From: DYQY01 sp964643725
Lineage (GTDB): Bacteria; Margulisbacteria; Riflemargulisbacteria; GWF2-35-9; DYQY01
Direction: 5' to 3'
DNA length: 64,000 nucleotides
NCBI GenBank assembly: GCA_964643725.1
Contig: CAZXTL010000002.1
Span: 62,001 to 126,000, forward strand
The translations under genes and the position numbers were made by a program. Of the stretch, positions 34,206 through 43,842 are shown piece after piece (position 1 is the stretch's first letter; the number at the start of each line of letters is the position of its first letter). Under the pieces are notes generated by a model. That model was not told the origin of the DNA. It saw only the letters and a program-made list of their open reading frames with translations, and searched no databases.

Positions 34206-36212
34206 CTAACTTTCTCCCTTTCGCTTAACCTGATATACATCTTTTATGGATCTTAATTTACCAATAATACTATCCAACAACTCAATCTTAGTCAAACTCA
34301 AAATTACACTTACAACTGCAACTCCTTGAGGGGTTGTTCTCAAATTAAAATTAACTATATTTATTTTCATCTCTGCTATCCTAGCAACAATGTCATTTAA
34401 TAGCCCTATCCTATCAGAGGCCTCTATCTCTAAGGCAATGTCATATGTGCCAGAATAACCCTTGTCCCACTCTACTTTGATAAGTCTATCCGTATCGGAG
34501 TTACGAATATTATTACAATCTCGTTTATGAACAGCAACGCCTCTTCCTCTAGTTACATAGCCAATAACGTCATCTCCAGGCATAGGGTTACAACAACGAC
34601 TTAGATAGGCCATAACGTCTCCGGCACCTTCGACTACGATTCCAACGCTACTTTTCTTCTGTCTTTGTTTTACTTTAGGCTCAACTATCTCAATTACTTC
34701 TTCTTTTTTCTTTTCTTCTTGTCTCTTTATTATTTCCTTTTCTTCCTTCTTCTCATCATCGTATATTTCAGTATTCTTTCTAAACCAATACTTAATCTTA
34801 GATCTAGCCGAGGATGTTCTCACCAAACCCAACCAAGCCATCTTAGGCTGTTCTTGCTTCTGAGTAATAATCTCAACGATATCGCCATTATTAAGAGGCT
34901 TGTCTAAGCTGACTATATGGTCATTAACCTTAACCCCTATACAGCGATGACCTATAGATGTATGTACCCTATAAGCAAAGTCTAGAGAAGTTGCCTTCTT
35001 TGGCAACTGATATACATCTCCTTTAGGAGTAAACACAAATATCTCTTCCACAAAAAGATCAAACTTAAGATCATCATAAAAATCTTTAGAATCACTATCT
35101 TTTTGCCATTCGATTAGCTCCCTTAACCAAGACAGCTTCTTCTCGAACTGCTCTTCTTTTTTGCTTCGTTCTTTATAACGCCAATGTGCAGCTACTCCAA
35201 ACTCAGACACCTTATGCATCTCTTCAGTCCGTATCTGAACCTCTACAGGTTTACCACTTTTAGAAATAAGCACTGTATGAATTGATTGATATAGATTCTG
35301 TTTTGGCATAGCAACATAGTCTTTAAATCGACCAGGAATAGGCTTAAAATGAGTATGTAAAACACCTAGAACCGTATAACACTGTTGAACAGTGCCGACC
35401 ACAACTCTTATTGCATAAAGATCGTAAAGATTCTTGATGCTTGTATGTTGCCGTTTCATCTTATTATAAATAGACCAAAAATGCTTAGGTCTGCCTGAAA
35501 TATTAGCCTTCATGCCGTTTTCCTCAAGTAATAACTTTACTTGAACCATAAACTCTTCAATAAACTGTTCTCTCTCTTCTCTCTTTTCTGCTATTTCATT
35601 CTTTAGCTTCTTATAATCAGCGTTATACAAGAAACGAAACCCAAGGTCTTCCATCTCCCACTTTATATTGGACATCCCTAGTCTGTGGGCTAATGGAGCA
35701 TATATATCCATAGTCTCTCGAGCTATTTTCTTCTGATTCTCTTCTGGTAAAAAACTTAGCGTTCGCATGTTATGTAAGCGATCAGCTAGTTTAATAATTA
35801 TGACGCGAATATCCTTGGCCATCGCCATAAACATTTTTCTAAAATTTTGGATCTTTTGTTCTTCATCACTATCAAACTTTATTCTTCCAAGCTTAGTGAC
35901 CCCATCGACAATAACAGCAATACTTTCCCCAAAGTTTTTCTGGATATCCTCGATTTCTACAGAGGTATCCTCAACAGTATCATGGAGTATAGCAGCGATA
36001 AGAGTGGCTTCATCAGCCTCATATTCCACCAATATCTTGAAAATATGAAATGGATGCCAGATATAATCCTCACCAGACACACGTTTTTGCCCCTTGTGTG
36101 CTTCCATGGCAAAGTCAAATACATCAAAAAACAACTTAGTGTTGAAATGACGATTATAGCGTTTTACTTTCTTAACAGTCTCTCTAAGTTGAGAACGAAG
36201 CTCTTGATCCAT
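34206..36212 (-). CDS. relA: RelA/SpoT-family (RSH) (p)ppGpp synthetase/hydrolase
   Basis: A 668-residue bifunctional RSH enzyme controlling the stringent response. The hydrolase HD domain is intact (His53, HDTVED at 77-82). The synthetase domain has RPKHFWSIYNKMKR, NLYDLYAIRV and NLYQSIHTVL. A TGS domain (FTPKGDVYQLPKKATSLDFAY), a zinc/RIS region (SRCCNPMPGD) and a C-terminal ACT domain follow. It sits between the HPr-EI fusion (31 bp upstream) and rnfA (no gap), an arrangement suggesting that carbon or PEP state, alarmone level and Rnf expression are linked. Confidence 0.95.
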   Translation of the reverse strand: MDQELRSQLRETVKKVKRYNRHFNTKLFFDVFDFAMEAHKGQKRVSGEDYIWHPFHIFKILVEYEADEATLIAAILHDTVEDTSVEIEDIQKNFGESIAVIVDGVTKLGRIKFDSDEEQKIQNFRKMFMAMAKDIRVIIIKLADRLHNMRTLSFLPEENQKKIARETMDIYAPLAHRLGMSNIKWEMEDLGFRFLYNADYKKLKNEIAEKREEREQFIEEFMVQVKLLLEENGMKANISGRPKHFWSIYNKMKRQHTSIKNLYDLYAIRVVVGTVQQCYTVLGVLHTHFKPIPGRFKDYVAMPKQNLYQSIHTVLISKSGKPVEVQIRTEEMHKVSEFGVAAHWRYKERSKKEEQFEKKLSWLRELIEWQKDSDSKDFYDDLKFDLFVEEIFVFTPKGDVYQLPKKATSLDFAYRVHTSIGHRCIGVKVNDHIVSLDKPLNNGDIVEIITQKQEQPKMAWLGLVRTSSARSKIKYWFRKNTEIYDDEKKEEKEIIKRQEEKKKEEVIEIVEPKVKQRQKKSSVGIVVEGAGDVMAYLSRCCNPMPGDDVIGYVTRGRGVAVHKRDCNNIRNSDTDRLIKVEWDKGYSGTYDIALEIEASDRIGLLNDIVARIAEMKINIVNFNLRTTPQGVAVVSVILSLTKIELLDSIIGKLRSIKDVYQVKRKGES

Positions 36213-36243
36213 AGAGGGTATTATAGCTTATCTGTAGACTTAG

Positions 36244-38823
36244 TTAAATTGAATCTAATTCTCTTTCTTGGAAGCTCTGTATCTCAAACCTCATTTGTGT
36301 TGATGCCTTTCTCATATAAGAAATGAATTGATCTTTTTCTTCAGAACTTAAACTCTCTAATTTGTCATAAAATTGTGCTATCAACATTGGCGAAGAAGCT
36401 AATTCTTGTTTGGTTACATTCATCTTTCCAGAAACAAAATTAAGCAAATCGGATATTTCATTATTTCCTATTATCTTTTCTTCTAACTCTGGCAACTTCT
36501 TAAAACTAGAATTAACCAATTCATTCTTCACTGTATGCAAGTCAGTATGACTAGGACTAACAGATGCACCTACAGCTGAAAAAAGATAAGCCCAACCTGA
36601 ATCACCAGCTAATCCTCCACAAATACAAGGAGCCTTCTCCATAGCTAGAGCTTCTTTAATGATTCCTTTATACATAAGAAATTCCAATGGATTATAGGCA
36701 ATCAATTTTTCTTGATTATGTCTACTTTGATTAATAGAGTCACCAAAATCATTTGTGCCAATATTTACAAAATCTATTAAATCCAGAATTTCCGCCAACA
36801 ATCCTGGCTTTGATAAAACAACCTTATCCTCTACCATGCAGCCAATTTTTACATTTATTCCAGAACTTCCCCTTTCGGCATTTATCATATTTTTAATAAA
36901 ATTAGCTTCTCCCTCCAGTATCCCACCCTCAGAAATAACTAAATCCCTAATCAGCTCAGCGTGCTCAGCTGAATTCACCATTGGATAAAATATTTCTACA
37001 TCCTTCCTCCCAGTAGCTGTAGCTGCATCAAAGATTGCTCTAATCTGTGCCCTATACACGTCAAGATTAGCGTCCATTAAAACTTTCCCTCTATTATGTT
37101 TCTCTGTCGTATAATATCCATCTGGTATTTTAAGACCTGTTAATTTATCATCAGGGTTATGGTCTAAGCCTCTAATTCTCAAACGCACACTTTCATTAAT
37201 ACTCTCAAATAATTGCCTAAAAATCTTTGATTGTTCCGCAGCATTAACTAAGAAATCATGATCGTTGACCTTTTCACCATAAAGCATCTCTGTCCTTACC
37301 ATACCAATCCTCAGCTCTGGACCTTGCCCTTTAGGCCCAAAAGTCCCTAATTCTTTTAAAGCATCTACATCTGATAATTTATTTATATTTACACTTAAAG
37401 GAAATTCTATTCCATCTGAACTCATGTTTGGTTTAGTTGCTATAATAGCTCTCTCGCTTTGCATTGATTGAACCTGCTGCTTCCGAGAATTCATTATGTC
37501 ACTTTGTTCTTGAACAAGAGGGTCAAATATTATACTAATTTTATTATTTTCTCTATCTACTAGCATTGCAACATTCTTATACCCTTTAACTTCTTCTGCT
37601 GACAAATTAACTATAGCAACTGGCACTCGAGATTCCTTTGCGACCAAGACTGGATGACTTCTAACTGATAATTGACAACGGTCTATGCCCATAAACCCAA
37701 CTATAGCATTGCCTATCGCAGAGACACTCTTCAATGGAAACTTATCAGAAACCAACACAAAAGGACCCTTCCTAGCTTCTTTTGCCATAAATTCATCGAA
37801 TTTATTATTAAAATGAGCTACCCCAAGGTGATTAAGTATACACATAATTGCTTCATCAAAATCTTCATTTTTCTCACTGTTCAAAGCCATGTTTTTCATT
37901 AAATCTATAAATTTTCTTCCTGTTACAATTAACTCTTTAGCTACATTAGCTTTACCGCCTTTAAGTAAGCTTTTATAGGACAAAGCCGAATCTTGTACCA
38001 TCAATAGTCGCGACTGCCAAACTTGTTCCTCAGTAGAGCCTGGTTTAACATGTGAGATTAGCAATGTTATTTCTTGCTCTGCATCACGAATAGCTTTGTT
38101 ATACTGATCTTCATTATAAACTAGGATTTCTTCTAAATTCATCGCATCCATAATACTTTGATGTTCACAAAAAACCGCCAATCTTGCATTAAGAGAGAAA
38201 CCCCTATTTAAAATACCCTTACCATGAATATCAACAACTCTTTTATTAGACGCTATCATAAGAGAATTGAAATCCTCTATAATTTTAGATGCATGTTTAT
38301 CGCTAATATCTAAAGAAATTTTTGAAGTATCAAAAAATCCAATTTGTTGAAGATATTTATTAGTTGTTTCATTGCTCAAAGATAACCCATTGTTGTTCTT
38401 AAGAACTACTCCTGCCTCAGGATATAAAGCCTTAAATTCGTTGAAAACCTTTACCAGAGATATTCCTGATACTTCCTTGTCTATTTCTAAAGAAACTGGA
38501 TTTAAACCAAAATTACTCGCCATAAGAACCTCTATTTCTTGCATTGCAAGAGCCGCATTTTCTCCATTTATCGAAACCTTAATTATGTTTATGTTTCCTT
38601 TCTTATCTGTAGGCAAACCAATACTCATTATATGTTGACTACCCGCAGCGAATGTTTGTGTTTCTCCTAGTCCATCCACACCTGTAAAACTAATTTTTAC
38701 ATTGAAGGTCTTTTGTAGCTCATTCAACAAATATATCGGTCGCGCATGTAGTCCTTGAGAATATGTTATCTTTATATCCTTTTCAATTACATTAGGCAGT
38801 GATATTATTTTCTTCATCAACAT
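36244..38823 (-). CDS. HPr-Enzyme I fusion of a phosphotransferase system
   Basis: A fusion of the two general PTS proteins. HPr is N-terminal with phospho-acceptor His26 in SQGLHARP. The EI part keeps the phospho-His in SHPVLVAKES (His390), GMVRTEM, the PEP-site Arg/Asp run, IGTNDFGDS (standard is GTNDLTQY) and the reactive Cys of CICGGLAGD. No GAF domain or EIIA is attached, and no EII permease is in the window, so a regulatory PTS like PTS-Ntr is plausible. The start was moved from 38847 to ATG 38823, which has AAAGGAG ten bases upstream. At 859 residues it is longer than EI plus HPr, from extra sequence between them. Confidence 0.85.
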   Translation of the reverse strand: MLMKKIISLPNVIEKDIKITYSQGLHARPIYLLNELQKTFNVKISFTGVDGLGETQTFAAGSQHIMSIGLPTDKKGNINIIKVSINGENAALAMQEIEVLMASNFGLNPVSLEIDKEVSGISLVKVFNEFKALYPEAGVVLKNNNGLSLSNETTNKYLQQIGFFDTSKISLDISDKHASKIIEDFNSLMIASNKRVVDIHGKGILNRGFSLNARLAVFCEHQSIMDAMNLEEILVYNEDQYNKAIRDAEQEITLLISHVKPGSTEEQVWQSRLLMVQDSALSYKSLLKGGKANVAKELIVTGRKFIDLMKNMALNSEKNEDFDEAIMCILNHLGVAHFNNKFDEFMAKEARKGPFVLVSDKFPLKSVSAIGNAIVGFMGIDRCQLSVRSHPVLVAKESRVPVAIVNLSAEEVKGYKNVAMLVDRENNKISIIFDPLVQEQSDIMNSRKQQVQSMQSERAIIATKPNMSSDGIEFPLSVNINKLSDVDALKELGTFGPKGQGPELRIGMVRTEMLYGEKVNDHDFLVNAAEQSKIFRQLFESINESVRLRIRGLDHNPDDKLTGLKIPDGYYTTEKHNRGKVLMDANLDVYRAQIRAIFDAATATGRKDVEIFYPMVNSAEHAELIRDLVISEGGILEGEANFIKNMINAERGSSGINVKIGCMVEDKVVLSKPGLLAEILDLIDFVNIGTNDFGDSINQSRHNQEKLIAYNPLEFLMYKGIIKEALAMEKAPCICGGLAGDSGWAYLFSAVGASVSPSHTDLHTVKNELVNSSFKKLPELEEKIIGNNEISDLLNFVSGKMNVTKQELASSPMLIAQFYDKLESLSSEEKDQFISYMRKASTQMRFEIQSFQERELDSI

Positions 38824-38984
38824 AGCTAGTTTTCTCCTTTTAACCATTGTTCATTAAATATATATCGGAACACTGATAAAAAATTCCCACATTTTTAAAC
38901 ATATTTTAAACAATTAAACATTTCAACAATTAAACATTCCCTTACATATTTAAACTTTTGCCCAAATAAGTCATAATTTAAACT

Positions 38985-39488
38985 ATGGAAAACACAAACG
39001 AACCATTAGATGAATATTTAGAGCAACCAGAATCCTTCCAAGATATTGCCAAGGTCTGCCTTAGAAAAAAGAATAAAGGTCCATTTGATCAAGTTGTAGC
39101 CTCGCTCTACAGATATCAAAAACTTATTGAATATCTAAAGAACGAGACAAAACTTCCAAAACAAGAAAGCAAATTACTGCTAGAGATGCTCACCAAAGGA
39201 TTACGCTATAAAAATTTTCAAGAATTCAAACAAGAGAATATTGAATCTGATGCTTTTAGTTTTCTTAAAGAAATACCTGACGTCAAATCCTTCTTCTCCT
39301 ATCTTCAAAACAAAAATAATCCCATCAAGAAATCCTTCTTAGAGCTAATTAGAGATAAACTTAAGGAACACGAAGAAGGTCTACTCTTCTTAAAAAGCCT
39401 TATTGATAAACAAATCAAAGAAAAAGAAAGACAAGAACAACTACTTTCTATGCAAAAAAACAAAGGCAGCGGCAACCTTAAGGTGTAA
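38985..39488 (+). CDS. Unknown helical, charged protein
   Basis: A 167-residue Lys/Glu-rich helical protein with no signal peptide, membrane segment or recognised domain. The C-terminal third (KEHEEGLLFLKSLIDKQIKEKERQEQ) looks like a coiled coil. It is a one-gene unit whose end overlaps the convergent MgtE_N-like gene by 11 bp. CATAAT lies seven bases before the ATG and no ribosome site is clear. Its position beside flagellar genes is the only hint of role. Confidence 0.6.
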   Translation: MENTNEPLDEYLEQPESFQDIAKVCLRKKNKGPFDQVVASLYRYQKLIEYLKNETKLPKQESKLLLEMLTKGLRYKNFQEFKQENIESDAFSFLKEIPDVKSFFSYLQNKNNPIKKSFLELIRDKLKEHEEGLLFLKSLIDKQIKEKERQEQLLSMQKNKGSGNLKV

Positions 39489-40869
39489 CTGCTGCAACTG
39501 GCTTAACTGGTTCCTCTAATAACTGCAAATAAAGTTTTGCCTCATCCGCTGGTAAAACATCAAATACCTTTGCTTTCTTTTTAACTGAAATCTTTCTAAA
39601 GATAGCCAACTTCTCATCAACTGTCATTTTCTTAAATATGGTAACCACCTGGTCATCAGGAACCTTTTCCCAGATTTGAATATATCGTTTAAATGTCTTA
39701 GCTTGTTCAGCTGTGGTTCCATTATTTATCATATTTCTATAAGCGGCCACTGCTTTGTCTCCAGTCAACAATGGAACAACTTTACTCATTTTCTTAACAG
39801 ACAAATATTTCAAAACGTTCACTAATTCGTCTTGTTTCATTTTATTAAATATATTTGAAACCTTTTCGTCAGGGAGCTTCTCGTACACTTTAATAACAGC
39901 CTTCAACTGTTTATCCTTAAGTTTCGCTTCGTCAGTAATTGTTGGAGCCGTAACCGGAGCAACAGCTGCGGCAGCAGTCCCTGGTTGGACAACTGGCTGT
40001 CCTTGTTGCCCTACAGCAGTTGCGGCTTGTTGTGCAGTTGGCACTAACTCTTTATTATCCTTAGTGACATCTGTTTGCTTTACAATAAATTTAGGCACTT
40101 GAAATAAAGATGCACCTAGCGATACTCGCAAATTATTTACCCAAGCATATAATAATTCCACTTGTGTACTATTATTAAAGATAGCATCCTCTTCACTTAC
40201 ACGGAAAAGCTCTTCTCCTAATATTTCTGCCTTGTGTATATCGCCATCGATAACTGGCATTAACTGATTAAAGTCAGCCTTATTGTTTAATAAGCCATTT
40301 ATCTTCTTTACCATATAGGTTGCTCTAGCATATGGAGAGTTTTCGCCAATCCCTGCAAAGATTTTAACTACCAAAACATTGTCTACCCATATTTCGGCTA
40401 ATTCCTTATTGTTAATCCTATTTTTTATAACTCTGAGCTTATACAAAAAAGGAACAAAATCTTTACTCTCAGCATCTTGCCCCTCAAGCAAATCTATCTG
40501 CAATTCTCCTGCTTTCTCTATCTTAAGCTGATCATCTCGTAACTCTTTTGCAATCTTTATCCTTCTTTCCTTAGCCTCTATATCTTTTACTATCTTACTA
40601 ACTATCGGCATTTTTTCTGTCATCTTACTAGGAAGAAACCCGAAAAAAGCCATATTTGCTAACGTTAAATATATTATTATACCGAGAACTACAAAAACAA
40701 CAGAAGCCATCAAGGTGTACTTCAGTATTGTCAAAAAAGTGTTAGATAGGCTCGTAGAGCTTTTGGTCGGGACAGCTTCTGCAGGTTGCTCTTTACTCCC
40801 TTTATTCTCTTCTTTTTTATCTATCTTTTTTTCTTTTTTATCAGTGTTTTCTTTGGAATCTTTTTCCAT
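39478..40869 (-). CDS. Single-span membrane protein with MgtE_N-like repeats, MotE-like
   Basis: A 463-residue protein: a Lys/Glu-rich cytoplasmic start, one membrane helix (50-72), a large helical region, a Gln/Pro/Ala linker (about 285-315), and two MgtE_N-type helical repeats (KLPDEKVSNIFNKMKQDELVNVL and KVPDDQVVTIFKKMTVDEKLAIF). The channel and CBS domains of MgtE are absent, so it is not a Mg transporter. Such repeats without the channel occur in MotE-like flagellar proteins that help stator assembly, which fits the divergent fliK operon next door. The role is inferred. Confidence 0.65.
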   Translation of the reverse strand: MEKDSKENTDKKEKKIDKKEENKGSKEQPAEAVPTKSSTSLSNTFLTILKYTLMASVVFVVLGIIIYLTLANMAFFGFLPSKMTEKMPIVSKIVKDIEAKERRIKIAKELRDDQLKIEKAGELQIDLLEGQDAESKDFVPFLYKLRVIKNRINNKELAEIWVDNVLVVKIFAGIGENSPYARATYMVKKINGLLNNKADFNQLMPVIDGDIHKAEILGEELFRVSEEDAIFNNSTQVELLYAWVNNLRVSLGASLFQVPKFIVKQTDVTKDNKELVPTAQQAATAVGQQGQPVVQPGTAAAAVAPVTAPTITDEAKLKDKQLKAVIKVYEKLPDEKVSNIFNKMKQDELVNVLKYLSVKKMSKVVPLLTGDKAVAAYRNMINNGTTAEQAKTFKRYIQIWEKVPDDQVVTIFKKMTVDEKLAIFRKISVKKKAKVFDVLPADEAKLYLQLLEEPVKPVAAVTP

Positions 40870-41052
40870 AATTATTCCCTTTTTTATTTTATGTATAGAT
40901 TAATATCATTAAATGTATATTTTTGTAATACCCCACTTTACATTACTTCATATCCTTGTAATATTCTATATTGTACAGATAAATGAGAATTACTTCACGG
41001 AAGAACCCATAACAAATAAAAGGATTTCTACTAATAATAAGGGGGAAAGTTA

Positions 41053-42654
41053 ATGTTTTCAGCTGATATAAATGGTTCTTCAATTAATGATCTATTTCGT
41101 ACAGAAAATAACGTAATAGCTAGCAATTCTAGTCAAAGCAGCTCCTCTAAAGAGTCAAGAGAAACAAGCACTACTGATAAAACTTTCCAAAATGACCTTC
41201 AATCTAAATTAAATGAACAAAAAGCAGAAACATTCAGAGAAAAAGAAAAAGAAAAAATTAGTTATACTTTTGAAACACCTACTAAACCAATTGAACAACC
41301 TGAAATAAAAAAACTTGGTTTATCCGAAGAAGAAATAGCATTATCTAATAAAACTTTTCAAAAAATTCCAGTACTTAACACCAAAACTGTTGCTCCTGTT
41401 ACTCAAAAAGAACAACCACAAACTACTGAATTAGAAGGACTTCTTGTAAAGCTAACCTCTTTACTAAAAAAACTAGATGAAAACAACATAGCACCCTCCG
41501 ACAATTTGAATGAGGTTTTAGCAAGCTTAGCTGAACTACTAGCAAAATTGTCCGAATCTTCTGCAATGCAGAATAATAAAGTTCAATTAACTGATACGGC
41601 ATCAAAAATAAAACAAATACAACTAATCGATCCACGAACAAAAGAAAGTGTTCCAATAACTTTTATTAGCAAAAAGGACTTAGCTGATTTGCTTAATAAA
41701 ATCTCCAATGAACTTACTGCCCCTCAACCAAAGAATGAAAACAAAGACATGGTTTTAAAAATAACCGAGCTACTTGCAAAACTTGATGGCGTAATAGAAA
41801 GCTCAAAAAATGATTCTCAAGTAATTAGCCAAACCATTCCAATAGAGCCAACCAAAAAAGAAGCACCAAAGCTAGACACTCAGAATACCCAAAATGATGG
41901 AAAAGCAACAAAAACTCCTACTGAAGCTATTAAGGTTGAGGCAAAGGAAGAAACTAAAAACACTGAACTAAACTTAACTGAAGCCGAAACGCCTCCACAA
42001 GAAATATTTACAAAAAAGCCAGTTGAATCAAAAAACAAAACAGAAGTATCACTAGTTGAACAAACTGAAAAGCCTGATGCTAAAGCTTTACCAGTAAAAA
42101 TGATTTCTCTTGATTCACTAGACAATAAGATGAATGAACTCAATACAAAAATAAACATCAAAGAAGTAAAGGACCCTGAAGCTGTTCCTCTGCTTAAAAA
42201 CTCCTCTACTAATTTAGAAAAACAAAACCAAATAATGAACCAATTTCGCACATACTTAACGATTAACAAATTAAAGTCAGACACAGAAGTTAATATGCGC
42301 CTTTACCCTAGAGAACTTGGGGAGGTTAAAGTAAAAATAACTAAGGAACAAATCGCTGGAAGTGAAAACACTCAAATAGTTGCTAAATTCCAAGTATCAA
42401 GCGCTGCCGTAAAAGCTATCTTAGAAAGCAACTTTGATGCCCTAAAAAATGATTTACAACAAAATTCCAATATCTCTATTTCATCTTTAAGTGTAGAGGT
42501 AAACGATAAAGAAAATAAAAATAAAAACTTCTCTGAATTTTATGAAGGAAACTCTGGAAAACATAATAACTTTAAAACAACTGAGATTCTACCAGAACAA
42601 AGGAATATAGTTGAACAAATAATTGACACGAACGAAATTAATTCACTAGCATAG
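41053..42654 (+). CDS. fliK: FliK, flagellar hook-length control protein
   Basis: A 533-residue secreted ruler protein. The long N-terminal part is Ser/Thr/Lys/Glu-rich and disordered, and the C-terminal FliK domain starts near residue 405: NMRLYPRELGEVKVKI, then a QVSSAAVKAILESNFDALKNDL segment, the part that contacts FlhB to switch export from hook to filament. AAGGGGG precedes the ATG. It opens a block of at least 13 co-directional flagellar genes; flgD begins 9 bp later. The 183-bp divergent spacer upstream must hold the operon promoter, but I could not fix its boxes. Confidence 0.9.
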   Translation: MFSADINGSSINDLFRTENNVIASNSSQSSSSKESRETSTTDKTFQNDLQSKLNEQKAETFREKEKEKISYTFETPTKPIEQPEIKKLGLSEEEIALSNKTFQKIPVLNTKTVAPVTQKEQPQTTELEGLLVKLTSLLKKLDENNIAPSDNLNEVLASLAELLAKLSESSAMQNNKVQLTDTASKIKQIQLIDPRTKESVPITFISKKDLADLLNKISNELTAPQPKNENKDMVLKITELLAKLDGVIESSKNDSQVISQTIPIEPTKKEAPKLDTQNTQNDGKATKTPTEAIKVEAKEETKNTELNLTEAETPPQEIFTKKPVESKNKTEVSLVEQTEKPDAKALPVKMISLDSLDNKMNELNTKINIKEVKDPEAVPLLKNSSTNLEKQNQIMNQFRTYLTINKLKSDTEVNMRLYPRELGEVKVKITKEQIAGSENTQIVAKFQVSSAAVKAILESNFDALKNDLQQNSNISISSLSVEVNDKENKNKNFSEFYEGNSGKHNNFKTTEILPEQRNIVEQIIDTNEINSLA

Positions 42655-42663
42655 GAGGAAAAA

Positions 42664-43296
42664 ATGTCATCAGTATCTAGTATAAGCGGACTAACGGGAA
42701 AGACCTCAAGTGCTTCCAGCACAACAGACCTTGGTAAAGACCAGTTCCTAAAGCTTTTAGTAACTCAGCTTAAATACCAAGACCCACTAAGTCCAATGAA
42801 AAACGAAGAATTCGTAGCCCAATTGGCTCAGTTCAGTACACTTGAATCTATGAAAAATATGGAAAACAGTTTCCAGGGAGCTACAGCCTACGGACTAATA
42901 GGCAAAGCAGTTGTAACAACAGACAAAACAACAGGATTAGAAACGCAAGGCATTGTAAGTGGCATAAAATCCAAAGATGGCACCTTTTATGTGATATTAC
43001 CTGTTAAGTCAGAATACGTAAAAAAGTCTGACGCTCTACAAGCTTTCAATACCGCAAATTTGAATTTTGATCAATTCAAAGACAAATTGTTCACCAAAGA
43101 CTCACTTTCTTCTGAGAAACTAATTTGGAAAGACACTGTTACAACTTCTGCTGATTTTACTTCAGCATTGGGCTATACTGACGCAAGCAAAGTACCTACG
43201 TCACTACAAAATCTATGGGATGGAAGTTTCTACAAAGAAATCCCAATAGCGAATATTACTCAAGTTTATAATACTAGTAGTAGTACTACTAATTAG
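42664..43296 (+). CDS. flgD: FlgD, flagellar hook capping protein
   Basis: A 210-residue scaffold that caps the growing hook. The N-terminal signature LGKDQFLKLLVTQLKYQDPL and the following EFVAQLAQFSTLESMKNME are unmistakable; the remainder forms the FlgD Ig/TUDOR-like part. An AGGAGG site precedes the ATG. It is exported through the FliPQR-FlhB gate encoded downstream and works with FliK and FlgE from the same block. Confidence 0.95.
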   Translation: MSSVSSISGLTGKTSSASSTTDLGKDQFLKLLVTQLKYQDPLSPMKNEEFVAQLAQFSTLESMKNMENSFQGATAYGLIGKAVVTTDKTTGLETQGIVSGIKSKDGTFYVILPVKSEYVKKSDALQAFNTANLNFDQFKDKLFTKDSLSSEKLIWKDTVTTSADFTSALGYTDASKVPTSLQNLWDGSFYKEIPIANITQVYNTSSSTTN

Positions 43297-43343
43297 TAGA
43301 TACATGATAATTTAGATATAATACAAAGGAGGTGAAATAAATA

Positions 43344-43751
43344 ATGGTTGATATGGGTAATTTTAGTCAAGAGATCCAAAGGATACAATCCGAGCAAATC
43401 GGGCAAGGCATTGGACAAGTACAAGGAGACAGAAAGGCTTCACAACAGCTCTTCAAAGATGAATTCCTTAAAAAGCTTGGACTTAATGAATCTGTCGACG
43501 AGCTGAAATTCTCTAATCATGCCATAACTAGACTGCAGAAAAGGAATATTGAAATATCTAAAACACAACTGGATAGAATAAATCAGGCGTTTGAAAAGGT
43601 TGCTCAAAAAGGAGCAAAAGAGTCGCTGATACTGCTTGATGAATTAGCATTTGTGGTAAGCGTAACCAATAAAACAGTTATGACAGCCATGGATCAACAA
43701 TCCATGAAAGATCAAGTGATCACCAATATAGACAGCGCTGTCATAGGATAA
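43344..43751 (+). CDS. Flagellar operon protein of the TIGR02530 type
   Basis: A 135-residue protein matching the small conserved family found between flgD and flgE in Firmicutes, spirochaetes and other phyla: FSNHAITRLQKRNIEISKTQLDRINQAFEKVAQKGAKESLILLDELAFVVS is read across about 55-105 with the family's RLxxRNI core. Its exact function is not established. AAGGAGGTG precedes the start. An A/G-rich 91-bp spacer with short AAGACGAAA repeats separates it from flgE. Confidence 0.85.
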   Translation: MVDMGNFSQEIQRIQSEQIGQGIGQVQGDRKASQQLFKDEFLKKLGLNESVDELKFSNHAITRLQKRNIEISKTQLDRINQAFEKVAQKGAKESLILLDELAFVVSVTNKTVMTAMDQQSMKDQVITNIDSAVIG

Positions 43752-43842
43752 TAAAGACGAAAGACAAAAGATAAAAGACGAAAAATAAAAAGCCGATCGG
43801 CCCTCATGTAGGAAATCGGTAAATCAAAACAGGGGGTAAAAT

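Noticed and set aside
34665..34907. Plus-strand Phe/Leu-rich frame
   Set aside because: It is the antisense of the Lys/Glu-rich linker in the RSH gene.
38824..38847. Longer N-terminus of the HPr-EI fusion from ATG 38847
   Set aside because: The ATG at 38823 has a good AAAGGAG site; the added eight residues are basic and unlike the HPr family.
39478..40869. MgtE magnesium transporter
   Set aside because: Only MgtE_N-like repeats are present; the CBS domains and channel helices are missing.
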